Assembly (NCBI RefSeq): GCF_029504695.1
Contig: NZ_JAQFIN010000012.1
Coordinates: 40,435-104,434 of the forward strand
Length of the DNA: 64,000 bases
Direction of reading: 5' to 3'
Source: Parabacteroides sp. PF5-6
GTDB lineage: Bacteria > Bacteroidota > Bacteroidia > Bacteroidales > Tannerellaceae
Shown: one piece after another, positions 24,982-32,598 of the stretch
How the letters are laid out: every line of letters starts with the position of its first letter
Numbering within the stretch: position 1 is the first letter of the stretch
Program-made: the position numbers and the translations under genes
The notes under the pieces: generated by a model
Told to the model about the DNA's origin: nothing
What the model saw: the letters and a program-made list of their open reading frames with translations, nothing else
Database searches by the model: none

Positions 24982-25015
24982 CGAAATTAGAGAGAAGTAA
25001 GAGGCCAGTCAAGCA
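24982..25015 (-). promoter_or_regulatory. putative promoter of the pilus operon
   Basis: On the minus strand, TTGAC (25013-25009) is followed after about 19 nt by TAATTTCG (24989-24982), one mismatch from TAnnTTTG. It would give a leader of about 120 nt for the DUF3575 gene. Confidence 0.4.
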
Positions 25016-25025
25016 TTAAAAAGAC

Positions 25026-25223
25026 AAAAATGCACCTTCTTTTGTGGCAAAAAACAACGGTAATCCGGAGATATCCTCTTTTGAGATTGAAATGTGCATT
25101 TTTGCAGCGTTTGAAATACAAATACTGCCTTAAAACAACCGTTTTTTTCCTCTTGGGTACAAAAGTGAAAGGCTACAGGCCGGAGTTGTGGCACTTTCTG
25201 TCTTGGGATTTTTTTTTGTGGCA
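25026..25223. promoter_or_regulatory. divergent control region with TTGTGGCA repeats
   Basis: The 460-nt gap between the pilus operon and its regulator holds no credible gene. TTGTGGCA occurs three times in direct orientation (25042, 25186, 25216; the last two 30 nt apart). AAAAATGCAC (25026-25035) pairs with GTGCATTTTT (25092-25101). These are candidate binding sites for the adjacent helix-turn-helix protein. Confidence 0.4.
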
Positions 25224-25273
25224 TATTATGATTTATTTAGAACTAAAGTATTGCTTATCAAAAGAATAATACT

Positions 25274-25281
25274 TATATTTG
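25274..25281 (+). promoter_or_regulatory. -7 element of the pilus-linked regulator
   Basis: TATATTTG fits TAnnTTTG in full. It lies 35 nt before the ATG at 25316 and 11 nt before the ATG at 25292, which favours the later start. Confidence 0.5.
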
Positions 25282-25315
25282 TCAGTAAGGGATGTGTAAT
25301 AAAAAGTGCTTTGCT

Positions 25316-26284
25316 ATGAAAAATAAGAAGCTAAATACTATTTTTTTAGAAACGCTGAACAAAAGATTCCCCAACCGATCCGAATTAGCCGATATTCTGG
25401 CGGACTTACTCGATACGGATAAGACGTCGATCTACCGGCGGTTGCGTGAGGATGTCCGTTTTTCGGTCGATGAGTTGGGGAGTATAGCCAAACGGTTCGC
25501 GATTTCACTGGACGAGCTGATCGATAATGTCCGAGAGAGAGATTACAAAACCATGAAACTGGAGATGCCTTTTATCACCGATGAGAACGGCATCATATAC
25601 GACCTATTGGAAGAGCAGTTGTTCTGTTCGGAGAAGTTTGTCAATGGGGAAGACTCGGAATTGGGTGCCGCATTGGGTATCTTAAACCGGGCTTTCTTTA
25701 TCCATTACGACCAGCTTGCCCGGTTCTTCCTGTTCAAATGGGGGCGTTATTATACGGATCTGAATGATTTCAAACGTTTCGAGACGGTTGAGATCAACGA
25801 CCGGTTTAAGGCCTTGCAGCGGATCGAAGGCGAAAGTCTCCAGAGATTCAAGAACACGTTCTACATCTGGGATATCCGGATCATACCCAACCTGGTGCGC
25901 GACATCAAATACTATGAGAGTATCGACCTGATCAATTCGACAGACACCCAATTGCTTCGGGATGATTTGTTTCAACTGCTCGACGACCTGGAAGCCCAGG
26001 TGGCGCAAGGCAGATACCAGGAGACCGGCAATCATTTTGAGTTTTACACCGCTTCGATGAATATCCATACCACCCATACGTATATGCATTCGGGCGACCA
26101 TTGGGTGTATTTCCTGAATGCGTTTGTCGTGCGGTCGATGTACACCGTAGATCCGTTGGTTTGTGCCCGCATGAAAAACTGGATCAATACCCAGAAAGCC
26201 TCCTCGGTCCTGATCTCCGAGAGCGGCGAGAAAGAACGCCTGCAATTCTTCAACAAACAGCGGCAGGTGGTGGAGATGTTGTAA
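25316..26284 (+). CDS. helix-turn-helix transcriptional regulator next to the pilus locus
   Basis: A 322-residue regulator. Residues 1-75 form a helix-turn-helix domain (SELADILADLLDTDKTSIYRRLREDVRFSVDELGSIAKRF is the core, XRE/BetR-like). The remaining 250 residues are helical and rich in Tyr and Asp with no domain I recognise; they may bind a ligand or oligomerise. It is transcribed divergently from the pilus operon, with which it shares a 460-nt control region, so control of pilus expression is the best inference. The ATG at 25292 would add eight residues. Family certain as a DNA-binding protein, target inferred. Confidence 0.75.
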   Translation: MKNKKLNTIFLETLNKRFPNRSELADILADLLDTDKTSIYRRLREDVRFSVDELGSIAKRFAISLDELIDNVRERDYKTMKLEMPFITDENGIIYDLLEEQLFCSEKFVNGEDSELGAALGILNRAFFIHYDQLARFFLFKWGRYYTDLNDFKRFETVEINDRFKALQRIEGESLQRFKNTFYIWDIRIIPNLVRDIKYYESIDLINSTDTQLLRDDLFQLLDDLEAQVAQGRYQETGNHFEFYTASMNIHTTHTYMHSGDHWVYFLNAFVVRSMYTVDPLVCARMKNWINTQKASSVLISESGEKERLQFFNKQRQVVEML

Positions 26285-26370
26285 GTTTACTATTGGTCAC
26301 AGATAATTCGACTCCACAGATCCCCAATGTTTCCCATAAGTCGAAAACAAAGCCCAGGGGATATTTTGAG

Positions 26371-26414
26371 TTACTCGCGCGGGTAAATGAAATTACTCGC
26401 GCGAGTAATTTTTT
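26371..26414. repeat. two-unit 22-nt palindromic array, TTACTCGCGCGAGTAA
   Basis: TTACTCGCGCG begins at 26371 and again at 26393, exactly 22 nt apart. The second copy is a perfect 16-bp palindrome followed by a run of T, so it may also terminate the regulator transcript. It lies between the convergent regulator and GNAT genes. Confidence 0.75.
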
Positions 26415-26493
26415 GAACCCTTTTACTCTCCCCTCAAAGGCGTATGGTTTTTAGGTTAAAATCCGCATAGTATTCCGAAAGATGTGCCGGTGG

Positions 26494-26997
26494 TCACTCG
26501 GATATATTGATCGACATGATATAATCGTTCATATAATATCCGTTGCCGATAGGGTGGTCGCGCGTGTCGATCACCTCGAAGCCCAGGTGCCGGTAGAAAC
26601 CCAAGGCAGGGTTTTCCCGGTTGACATACAGGATGACCGAGAAAGGCTGGGCATGGATACTTTTCAGGTAGGCAATGCCCTGTTCGATCATATAGCGGCC
26701 CATGCCGGTGCCCTGTGTCCGGGGCAGGGCGTAGATCTTCTGGAAGATATAGGTGTGGGCATCCTGCTGTTCGATGGAGAGGTATCCCGAGGGGATATTA
26801 TCGTGGGAAACGATGAAATACTGGTGCCCCAGTTCTGTGATCTGGCGGGCTATACTCTCCGGGGCATACATCATATTGAACATATAGTCTAATTGCTCTT
26901 TGGAGAGTATATGTCCGTAAGTGTTGCCCCACACCTGGGAGGCTAATTCATTAATCAGGTAGCGATCATTCGGATCGGCAGTTCGAATTGAGAACAT
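26494..26997 (-). CDS. GNAT-family N-acetyltransferase
   Basis: A 167-residue acetyltransferase that would transfer an acetyl group from acetyl-CoA to an amine. The acetyl-CoA-binding motif is PRTQGTGMGRYMIEQGIAYL; the flanking strands IVSHDNIPSGYLSIEQ, FSVILYVNRENPALGFY and YRHLGFEVIDT are typical of the fold. The ATG at 26997 is used because the frame upstream starts with TTG only, and a TACTTTTG element at 27027-27020 would give a leader of about 15 nt. It is divergent from the V-ATPase operon. The substrate is unknown. Confidence 0.85.
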   Translation of the reverse strand: MFSIRTADPNDRYLINELASQVWGNTYGHILSKEQLDYMFNMMYAPESIARQITELGHQYFIVSHDNIPSGYLSIEQQDAHTYIFQKIYALPRTQGTGMGRYMIEQGIAYLKSIHAQPFSVILYVNRENPALGFYRHLGFEVIDTRDHPIGNGYYMNDYIMSINISE

Positions 26998-27019
26998 GTT
27001 TGCGTTGTTTTTGACCAAA

Positions 27020-27027
27020 CAAAAGTA
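27020..27027 (-). promoter_or_regulatory. -7 element of the GNAT gene
   Basis: TACTTTTG on the minus strand fits TAnnTTTG and lies 22 nt before the ATG at 26997. Confidence 0.45.
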
Positions 27028-27059
27028 ATAATATTTTTAGGCTAATTCGTGAAAACGAT

Positions 27060-27067
27060 TAACTTTG
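27060..27067 (+). promoter_or_regulatory. -7 element of the V-ATPase operon
   Basis: TAACTTTG fits TAnnTTTG and is followed by TAGGCG. It would give a leader of about 90 nt before the subunit E gene. No clear -33 TTTG is seen, only a T-rich run near 27034. Confidence 0.5.
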
Positions 27068-27162
27068 TAGGCGTTTCCTTTCTAATTGCTTGGGAAAGAG
27101 CAGAAAGGAAAACAAAGGCGCTCAAGAGCTTTAAACGACTAATAACATTTAATATATTCGAG

Positions 27163-27753
27163 ATGGATACAAAGATTCAGGAACTGACTGACAAGATTTA
27201 TCGTGAGGGTGTAGAGAAGGGTAACGAAGAAGCGAAACGCATTATCGAGGATGCCCAATCCCAGAAAGAGTCTATCCTTACCGGTGCGCAGAGCGAGGCC
27301 AAGCAGATTCTTGCTGAGGCGGAGAAGAAAGCGGCTGAGTTGAAAAAGAATACGGAAGCGGAATTAAAGCTGTTTGCCAACCAGGCCGTAGGGGCTTTGA
27401 AGAGCGAAGTGACCAATATGATCACCGGAGAGATCACCTCTTCGAACGTGAAGGCTGCCGTGACCGATAAAGATTTTATGCAAAAGGTTATTCTGGAGAT
27501 GGCTCGGGAGTGGGCCAAGACCGGCGCGTTGACGGTTCAGACGGCGAATGCCAAGGAACTGACCGCCTATTTCGAAGCGAACGCGAAAGAACTACTGAAT
27601 AAAGGAATTAAAATAGAACAGGTCAGTGGGAAAGCCGCCTCTTTCACGGTGGTGCCTGCCGACGGTTCGTATAAGGTTACTTTTGGAGAAGAAGAGTTTG
27701 TTACATTCTTTACCGAATTTCTCCGTCCCCAACTGATTGAAATGTTGTTCTGA
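27163..27753 (+). CDS. ntpE: V-type ATP synthase/ATPase subunit E
   Basis: A 196-residue peripheral-stalk subunit. The N-terminal half is a long charged helix (KGNEEAKRIIEDAQSQKES, ILAEAEKKAAELKKN) that forms the stator coiled coil; the C-terminal half (DFMQKVILEMAREWA, ...FTEFLRPQLIEMLF) binds the catalytic head. The ATG at 27163 starts the conserved MDTKIQELTDKIYREG; the frame is open upstream to 27049 but that part overlaps the promoter. It is the first gene of the operon E, DUF2764, A, B, D, I, K. Confidence 0.9.
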   Translation: MDTKIQELTDKIYREGVEKGNEEAKRIIEDAQSQKESILTGAQSEAKQILAEAEKKAAELKKNTEAELKLFANQAVGALKSEVTNMITGEITSSNVKAAVTDKDFMQKVILEMAREWAKTGALTVQTANAKELTAYFEANAKELLNKGIKIEQVSGKAASFTVVPADGSYKVTFGEEEFVTFFTEFLRPQLIEMLF

Positions 27754-27754
27754 T

Positions 27755-28627
27755 ATGGGTAAGTATTATTACTTAATAGCGGGACTTCCTAACATCTCTC
27801 TGGATGATAGCAAGATCCCCTTCTCTGTCGATGAATTTCGGGAAGAGTTGAAAGACGTGCTGACGGATAAAGACCGGAAGCTGCTCGATCTGTTCTTCCT
27901 GCGCTACGACAATCAGAACCTGCTGGATCTGTTGTTGCATCCGCAGAAAATACGGGACGCGCGCGGACAGTTTGCCGATGCCGACTTCAAAGCGGTGCTT
28001 ACCGCCTTGCGCGAAGAGGAGCCGTTGGCGAAGAACGCCTTGCCGCCTTATATGATCGCTTTCCTGCGGGACTATCTGGCAGAGGAAGACAAAGAGGTGG
28101 TAGCGGGCCAACAAATCTCCTGGGAAGACCGTCTGGCGGGGCGTTATTACGACTACGCCATGCGTAACGCCAACCGCTTCATTGCCTATTGGTATGAATT
28201 GAACCTGAATATCAACAACGTATTGACGGCTATTACCGCCCGTAAGTACGGTCTGGATAAAGCACTGTATATTGTCGGTGACAATGAGATCGCCCAAGTG
28301 TTGCGCACGTCGAATGCCCGGGATTTCGGTCTGGGCGACGCGGTAGACTATCTGCCCGAACTGCAGCGCATAGCGGAAGAGACCGACCTATTGTTGCGGG
28401 AGAAGCGGCTGGATCAGCTGAAGTGGCATTGGCTCGACGACGAGACATTCTTTAAGACCTTTGATGTCGAGAGTGTGTTTGCCTATATATTGAAGCTGGA
28501 GATGATCGAACGCTGGACCTCGCTCGACCGGGCAGCCGGTGAAAAGACTTTCCGCGAACTGATCGGCGGCATGAAAAAAGGCAGTGATAATGCGTTAGGT
28601 GAATTTAAAAAGAACAATACTAAATAA
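27755..28627 (+). CDS. DUF2764 family V-ATPase-associated protein
   Basis: A 290-residue protein one base after the subunit E stop codon. The start MGKYYYLIAGLPNISLDD is typical of DUF2764. The rest is almost entirely helical (LLDLFFLRYDNQNLLDLLL, RYYDYAMRNANRFIAYWYELNLNINNVLTAI). The operon contains no recognisable subunit C, F or G. Subunit C is also an all-helical protein rich in Tyr and Arg that caps the membrane rotor, so DUF2764 may fill that place. That is inference; the gene's place in V-ATPase operons is the firm part. Confidence 0.82.
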   Translation: MGKYYYLIAGLPNISLDDSKIPFSVDEFREELKDVLTDKDRKLLDLFFLRYDNQNLLDLLLHPQKIRDARGQFADADFKAVLTALREEEPLAKNALPPYMIAFLRDYLAEEDKEVVAGQQISWEDRLAGRYYDYAMRNANRFIAYWYELNLNINNVLTAITARKYGLDKALYIVGDNEIAQVLRTSNARDFGLGDAVDYLPELQRIAEETDLLLREKRLDQLKWHWLDDETFFKTFDVESVFAYILKLEMIERWTSLDRAAGEKTFRELIGGMKKGSDNALGEFKKNNTK

Positions 28628-28634
28628 ATAATAA

Positions 28635-30392
28635 ATGGCTACGAAAGGAATAGTAAAGGGGATCGTATCCAATCTGGTTACCGTAGAGGTAGATGGACCC
28701 GTTTCCCAGAATGAGATTTGTTATATCTCCGTCGATGGCGTGAAGCTGATGTCGGAGGTTATCAAAGTGATCGGCAAGAATGCTTTCGTTCAGGTCTTTG
28801 AAAGTACACGCGGGATGCGGGTAGGCGATGAAGCTGAATTTGAAGGCCACATGCTTGAAGTGACCTTGGGACCGGGTATGCTCTCGCGTAACTACGACGG
28901 GTTGCAGAACGACCTGGATAAGATGGAAGGCGTATTCCTCAAACGCGGGGATTATACTTACGCCTTGGATAACGAGAAGAAATGGGCTTTCAAACCCCTG
29001 GCGAAAGCCGGCGATAAGGTGATTGCCGGTGATTGGCTGGGTGAGGTGGATGAGAACTTCCAGCCCCACAAGATCATGGTTCCTTTTGTCTTTGAAGGAA
29101 CATACACGGTCAAGAGCGTCGTGGAAGAAGGCGAATATACCATTGTGGATGATATCGCCGTCTTGACCAACGCGCAGGGTGAAGACATCAAAGTCAATAT
29201 GATCCAGCGCTGGCCGGTGAAGAAAGCCGTAACCTGTTATAAAGAAAAACCCCGTCCGTTCAAACTCCTGGAGACCGGTGTGCGCACGATGGATACGCTG
29301 AACCCGATCGTTGAAGGCGGTACGGGCTTTATCCCCGGTCCGTTCGGTACGGGAAAGACCGTATTGCAGCACGCGATCTCGAAACAGGCGGAAGCCGATA
29401 TCGTGATTATCGCCGCCTGCGGTGAACGTGCGAACGAGGTGGTGGAGATCTTCGCCGAGTTCCCACACCTGACCGACCCGCATACAGGGCGTAAACTGAT
29501 GGAACGTACCATTATTATTGCCAATACTTCGAATATGCCGGTGGCAGCCCGTGAGGCTTCCGTGTACACGGCAATGACCCTTTCGGAATATTACCGGAGC
29601 ATGGGATTGAAAGTGTTACTGATGGCCGACTCTACCTCGCGCTGGGCACAGGCGTTGCGTGAGATGTCGAACCGGCTGGAAGAGCTTCCCGGACCGGATG
29701 CGTTCCCGATGGACTTGTCGGCGATCATCGCCAACTTCTATGCGCGCGCCGGATATGTGGAACTGAATAACGGCAAGTCCGGTTCGGTCACCTTTATCGG
29801 TACGGTATCTCCCGCGGGAGGTAACCTCAAAGAACCGGTGACGGAGAACACCAAGAAGGTAGCCCGCTGTTTCTATGCCCTCGAGCAGGATCGTGCGGAC
29901 AAGAAGCGTTATCCGGCGGTAAATCCGATCGACAGTTATTCCAAATACCTGGAGTATCCCGAATTTCAAGAATATATAGCGAAGCATATCTCTCCGACCT
30001 GGATCGATAAGGTGAACGAATGTAAGACCCGTATGTTGCGTGGGAAAGAGATCTCCGAACAGATCAATATCCTTGGGGACGACGGTGTGCCGGTTGAATA
30101 CCATGAGATCTTCTGGAAATCCGAATTGATCGACTTTGTGATCCTGCAACAGGACGCGTTCGATGAGATCGACTCGGTCACCTCCCTGGAACGCCAGGAA
30201 TATATGCTGGACAAGATCGTGGATATCTGTAATAAGGAATTCCATTTTGAGAACTTCAACGAGGTGTCCGACTACTTCAAGAAGATGATCAATATCCTGA
30301 AACAGATGAACTACTCGGAGTTTAAGAGTGAGAAATTTAATACGTTCAATGAGGAACTCTCTGAACTTATTCAGTTGAAAATTGAGAGTTGA
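28635..30392 (+). CDS. ntpA: V-type ATP synthase/ATPase catalytic subunit A
   Basis: A 585-residue catalytic subunit that hydrolyses or makes ATP in the A3B3 head. The Walker A motif GPFGTGKT is at 235-242, followed by the catalytic GERANEVVE and the Walker B strand VLLMADSTSRWAQALRE. The insert domain between about 110 and 190, unique to A subunits, is present. Full family length. The last codons (LKIES and the stop) fall within an inverted repeat that continues into the 93-nt spacer, so its C-terminus is partly repeat-derived. Confidence 0.96.
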   Translation: MATKGIVKGIVSNLVTVEVDGPVSQNEICYISVDGVKLMSEVIKVIGKNAFVQVFESTRGMRVGDEAEFEGHMLEVTLGPGMLSRNYDGLQNDLDKMEGVFLKRGDYTYALDNEKKWAFKPLAKAGDKVIAGDWLGEVDENFQPHKIMVPFVFEGTYTVKSVVEEGEYTIVDDIAVLTNAQGEDIKVNMIQRWPVKKAVTCYKEKPRPFKLLETGVRTMDTLNPIVEGGTGFIPGPFGTGKTVLQHAISKQAEADIVIIAACGERANEVVEIFAEFPHLTDPHTGRKLMERTIIIANTSNMPVAAREASVYTAMTLSEYYRSMGLKVLLMADSTSRWAQALREMSNRLEELPGPDAFPMDLSAIIANFYARAGYVELNNGKSGSVTFIGTVSPAGGNLKEPVTENTKKVARCFYALEQDRADKKRYPAVNPIDSYSKYLEYPEFQEYIAKHISPTWIDKVNECKTRMLRGKEISEQINILGDDGVPVEYHEIFWKSELIDFVILQQDAFDEIDSVTSLERQEYMLDKIVDICNKEFHFENFNEVSDYFKKMINILKQMNYSEFKSEKFNTFNEELSELIQLKIES

Positions 30393-30469
30393 AAATTAGA
30401 GATTAAAGTAAGAAGATGCTTAGTGAAGTTCTATTCATTTTCAACTTTCAACTTTCAATTTTCAACTTA
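30373..30469. repeat. inverted repeat between subunit A and B genes
   Basis: AGTTGAAAATTGAGAGTTGA-type words (30373-30396) pair with TTTTCAACTTTCAA-type words (30438-30468); the right arm has one extra TTTCAAC unit. The left arm includes the end of the subunit A gene. Confidence 0.7.
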
Positions 30470-30485
30470 AAAACAAAGTTTTTAT

Positions 30486-31796
30486 ATGAAGGCTTTTCAA
30501 AAGATATTTACAAAGATTACCCAGATTACAAAGGCTACCTGTTCGTTGAAGGCAACAGGGGTAGGGTATGACGAATTGGCGTCGGTCGACGGCAAGCTGG
30601 CTCAGGTAGTAAAGATTATGGGTGATGAAGTGACCTTGCAGGTGTTCTCCGGCACGGAAGGTATTCGTACGAATGCTGAAGTGGTCTTTATGGGCAAGGC
30701 GCCGACACTCAAGGTGGGCGACCAGCTGGCGGGACGCTTCTTTAACGCCTATGGTGAACCGATCGACGGTGGCCCTGTGCCGGAAGGGACAGAGGTGGAG
30801 ATTGGCGGTCCCTCGGTGAACCCCGTACGCCGCGAGCAACCCTCGGAACTGATTGCCACGGGTATCGCGGGTATCGACCTGAACAATACATTGGTAACCG
30901 GACAGAAGATCCCGTTCTTCGCCGATCCGGACCAACCGTTCAACCAGGTGATGGCGATGGTGGCCTTGCGTGCCCAGTCGGATAAGATTATCCTGGGCGG
31001 GATGGGGATGACCAATGACGACTACCTGTTCTTTAAGAACACATTCAGTAATGCCGGAGCACTCGACCGTATCGTGAGCTTTATCAATACCACGGAAGAC
31101 CCCTCGGTGGAACGTATCCTGGTGCCTGATATGGCGTTGACGGCAGCCGAATATTTTGCGGTGCAAAAGAACGAGAAGGTATTGGTCTTGCTGACCGATA
31201 TGACCAACTACGCCGATGCCTTGGCGATCGTATCCAACCGTATGGACCAGATCCCGTCGAAAGACTCGATGCCGGGCTCTATCTATTCGGATCTGGCGAA
31301 GATCTATGAGAAAGCGGTGCAGTTCCCCGATGGGGGTTCGATCACGATTATTGCTGTGACTACGCTTTCCGGTGGGGATATCACCCATGCGGTGCCCGAT
31401 AATACAGGGTATATCACCGAAGGACAGCTTTATCTGCGTCGCGACAGTGATATCGGTAAGGTAATCGTCGACCCGTTCCGAAGCCTCTCCCGTTTGAAAC
31501 AGCTGGTTACCGGCAAGAAGACACGCGAAGACCATCCGCAGGTGATGAACGCTGCCGTACGTCTGTATGCCGATGCCGCCAATGCGAAGACGAAGATGGA
31601 GAATGGTTTCGACCTGACGGACTACGACAACCGTACGCTGGCTTTCGCCAAAGAATATTCCGATAAACTGTTGGCGATCGACGTCAACCTCAATACGACC
31701 GAGATGTTGGATGTCGCCTGGGGTCTGTTTGGCGAATACTTCAAACCCACGGAGGTGAATATCAAGCAGGAGCTGGTTGACAAGTATTGGAAATGA
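30486..31796 (+). CDS. ntpB: V-type ATP synthase/ATPase subunit B
   Basis: A 436-residue non-catalytic nucleotide-site subunit. Recognisable blocks include GRFFNAYGEPIDGGP, NPVRREQPSELIATGIAGIDLNNTLVTGQKIPFF, the strand VLVLLTDMTNYADALAIVSNRMDQIPSKDSMPGS and DGGSITIIAVTTLSGGDITHAVPDNTGYITEGQ. The P-loop is replaced as usual for B subunits. Its last five codons and stop form one arm of a perfect 16-bp hairpin (31780-31814). Third structural gene of the operon. Confidence 0.95.
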   Translation: MKAFQKIFTKITQITKATCSLKATGVGYDELASVDGKLAQVVKIMGDEVTLQVFSGTEGIRTNAEVVFMGKAPTLKVGDQLAGRFFNAYGEPIDGGPVPEGTEVEIGGPSVNPVRREQPSELIATGIAGIDLNNTLVTGQKIPFFADPDQPFNQVMAMVALRAQSDKIILGGMGMTNDDYLFFKNTFSNAGALDRIVSFINTTEDPSVERILVPDMALTAAEYFAVQKNEKVLVLLTDMTNYADALAIVSNRMDQIPSKDSMPGSIYSDLAKIYEKAVQFPDGGSITIIAVTTLSGGDITHAVPDNTGYITEGQLYLRRDSDIGKVIVDPFRSLSRLKQLVTGKKTREDHPQVMNAAVRLYADAANAKTKMENGFDLTDYDNRTLAFAKEYSDKLLAIDVNLNTTEMLDVAWGLFGEYFKPTEVNIKQELVDKYWK

Positions 31797-31814
31797 AGCA
31801 TTTCCAATACTTGT
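31780..31814. repeat. 16-bp perfect hairpin straddling the subunit B stop codon
   Basis: ACAAGTATTGGAAATG (31780-31795) and CATTTCCAATACTTGT (31799-31814) are exact complements around a 3-nt loop. The TGA stop sits at the tip. There is no T tract after it, so it is more likely an mRNA stability or coupling element than a terminator. Confidence 0.85.
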
Positions 31815-31817
31815 CGA

Positions 31818-31948
31818 AATTGACAATTGATAATTGACAATTGACAATTAATAGTATTGGAAGATGAAACAGGATATAAAAATGAGCAAAATAGTTGAAA
31901 TACGAAATGGACATTTAATTGTCAATTGTCAATTATCAATTGTCAATT
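31818..31948. repeat. 34-nt perfect inverted repeat between subunit B and D genes
   Basis: Positions 31818-31851 are the exact complement of 31915-31948, built of AATTGACAATTG words. The 63-nt loop holds another copy of AGTATTGGAA from the subunit B end. Confidence 0.9.
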
Positions 31949-31980
31949 GTCAATTTGAAAATGTCATTTTCAAATTGTAA
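31864..31980 (+). CDS. possible 38-residue small ORF between subunits B and D
   Basis: ATG at 31864 (MKQDIKMSKIVEIRNGHL...) reads through the right arm of the inverted repeat and stops at 31980, 3 nt before the subunit D ATG. The position and spacing would suit translational coupling, but half of the peptide is repeat-encoded. No family recognised. Confidence 0.25.
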   Translation: MKQDIKMSKIVEIRNGHLIVNCQLSIVNCQFENVIFKL

Positions 31981-31983
31981 CGT

Positions 31984-32598
31984 ATGGCAATAAAGTTTCA
32001 ATATAACAAAACATCGCTTCAGCAGTTGGAGAAGAACCTGAAGATGCGTGAGCGTTCGCTTCCTACGATCAAAAGTAAGGAGAGCGCGTTGCGTGTGGAG
32101 GTGAAACGCACCAAGGATGAAGCGAAGGCATTGGAACTTCAGCTCGAGAATGAGATATTGGGCTATCAGAGTATGGTCGCTCTATGGAATGAGTTTACGC
32201 CCGAATTGATCGAGGTGAAAGATGTATCGCTTTCGTCTCGCAAATTCGCCGGTGTGATGGTTCCCGTACTGGATGATATTCAGTTTGCGATCAAGCCTTA
32301 TAGCCTTTTCAATACCCCGTCGTGGTATACCGAAGGGATCGAATTGTTGAAACAATTGGCCCGCACAGGTATCGAAGCGGAGTTCGCGGGGATGAAGCTG
32401 GAGTTATTAGAACACGCCCGGAAGAAAACTACTCAGAAAGTGAACCTTTTTGAGAAGGTACAGATCCCGGGATATAAAGATGCGATCCGGAAAGTGAAGC
32501 GTTACATGGAAGACGAAGAGAGTCTTTCGAAAGCTTCACAGAAGATCATGCGAACGAACCTGGAGAAACGGCAACAAAAAGAGGAGGAAGTATTATGA
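31984..32598 (+). CDS. ntpD: V-type ATP synthase/ATPase subunit D
   Basis: A 204-residue central-stalk subunit, which transmits rotation between the A3B3 head and the membrane ring. Two long antiparallel helices are visible: YNKTSLQQLEKNLKMRERSLPTIKSKESALRVE at the start and KVNLFEKVQIPGYKDAIRKVKRYMEDEE near the end. The LFEKVxIPxxKxAI(R/K)xIxxxL motif is diagnostic. It overlaps the subunit I gene by 4 nt (ATGA). Confidence 0.93.
   Translation: MAIKFQYNKTSLQQLEKNLKMRERSLPTIKSKESALRVEVKRTKDEAKALELQLENEILGYQSMVALWNEFTPELIEVKDVSLSSRKFAGVMVPVLDDIQFAIKPYSLFNTPSWYTEGIELLKQLARTGIEAEFAGMKLELLEHARKKTTQKVNLFEKVQIPGYKDAIRKVKRYMEDEESLSKASQKIMRTNLEKRQQKEEEVL

Noticed and set aside
25009..25269. Frames of 71 and 79 codons on both strands between the pilus operon and its regulator
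   Set aside because: They overlap each other on opposite strands in an AT-rich control region with no start context; better read as regulatory DNA.
30462..31847. 461-codon open frame opposite the V-ATPase subunit B gene
   Set aside because: Antisense shadow of a highly conserved subunit.
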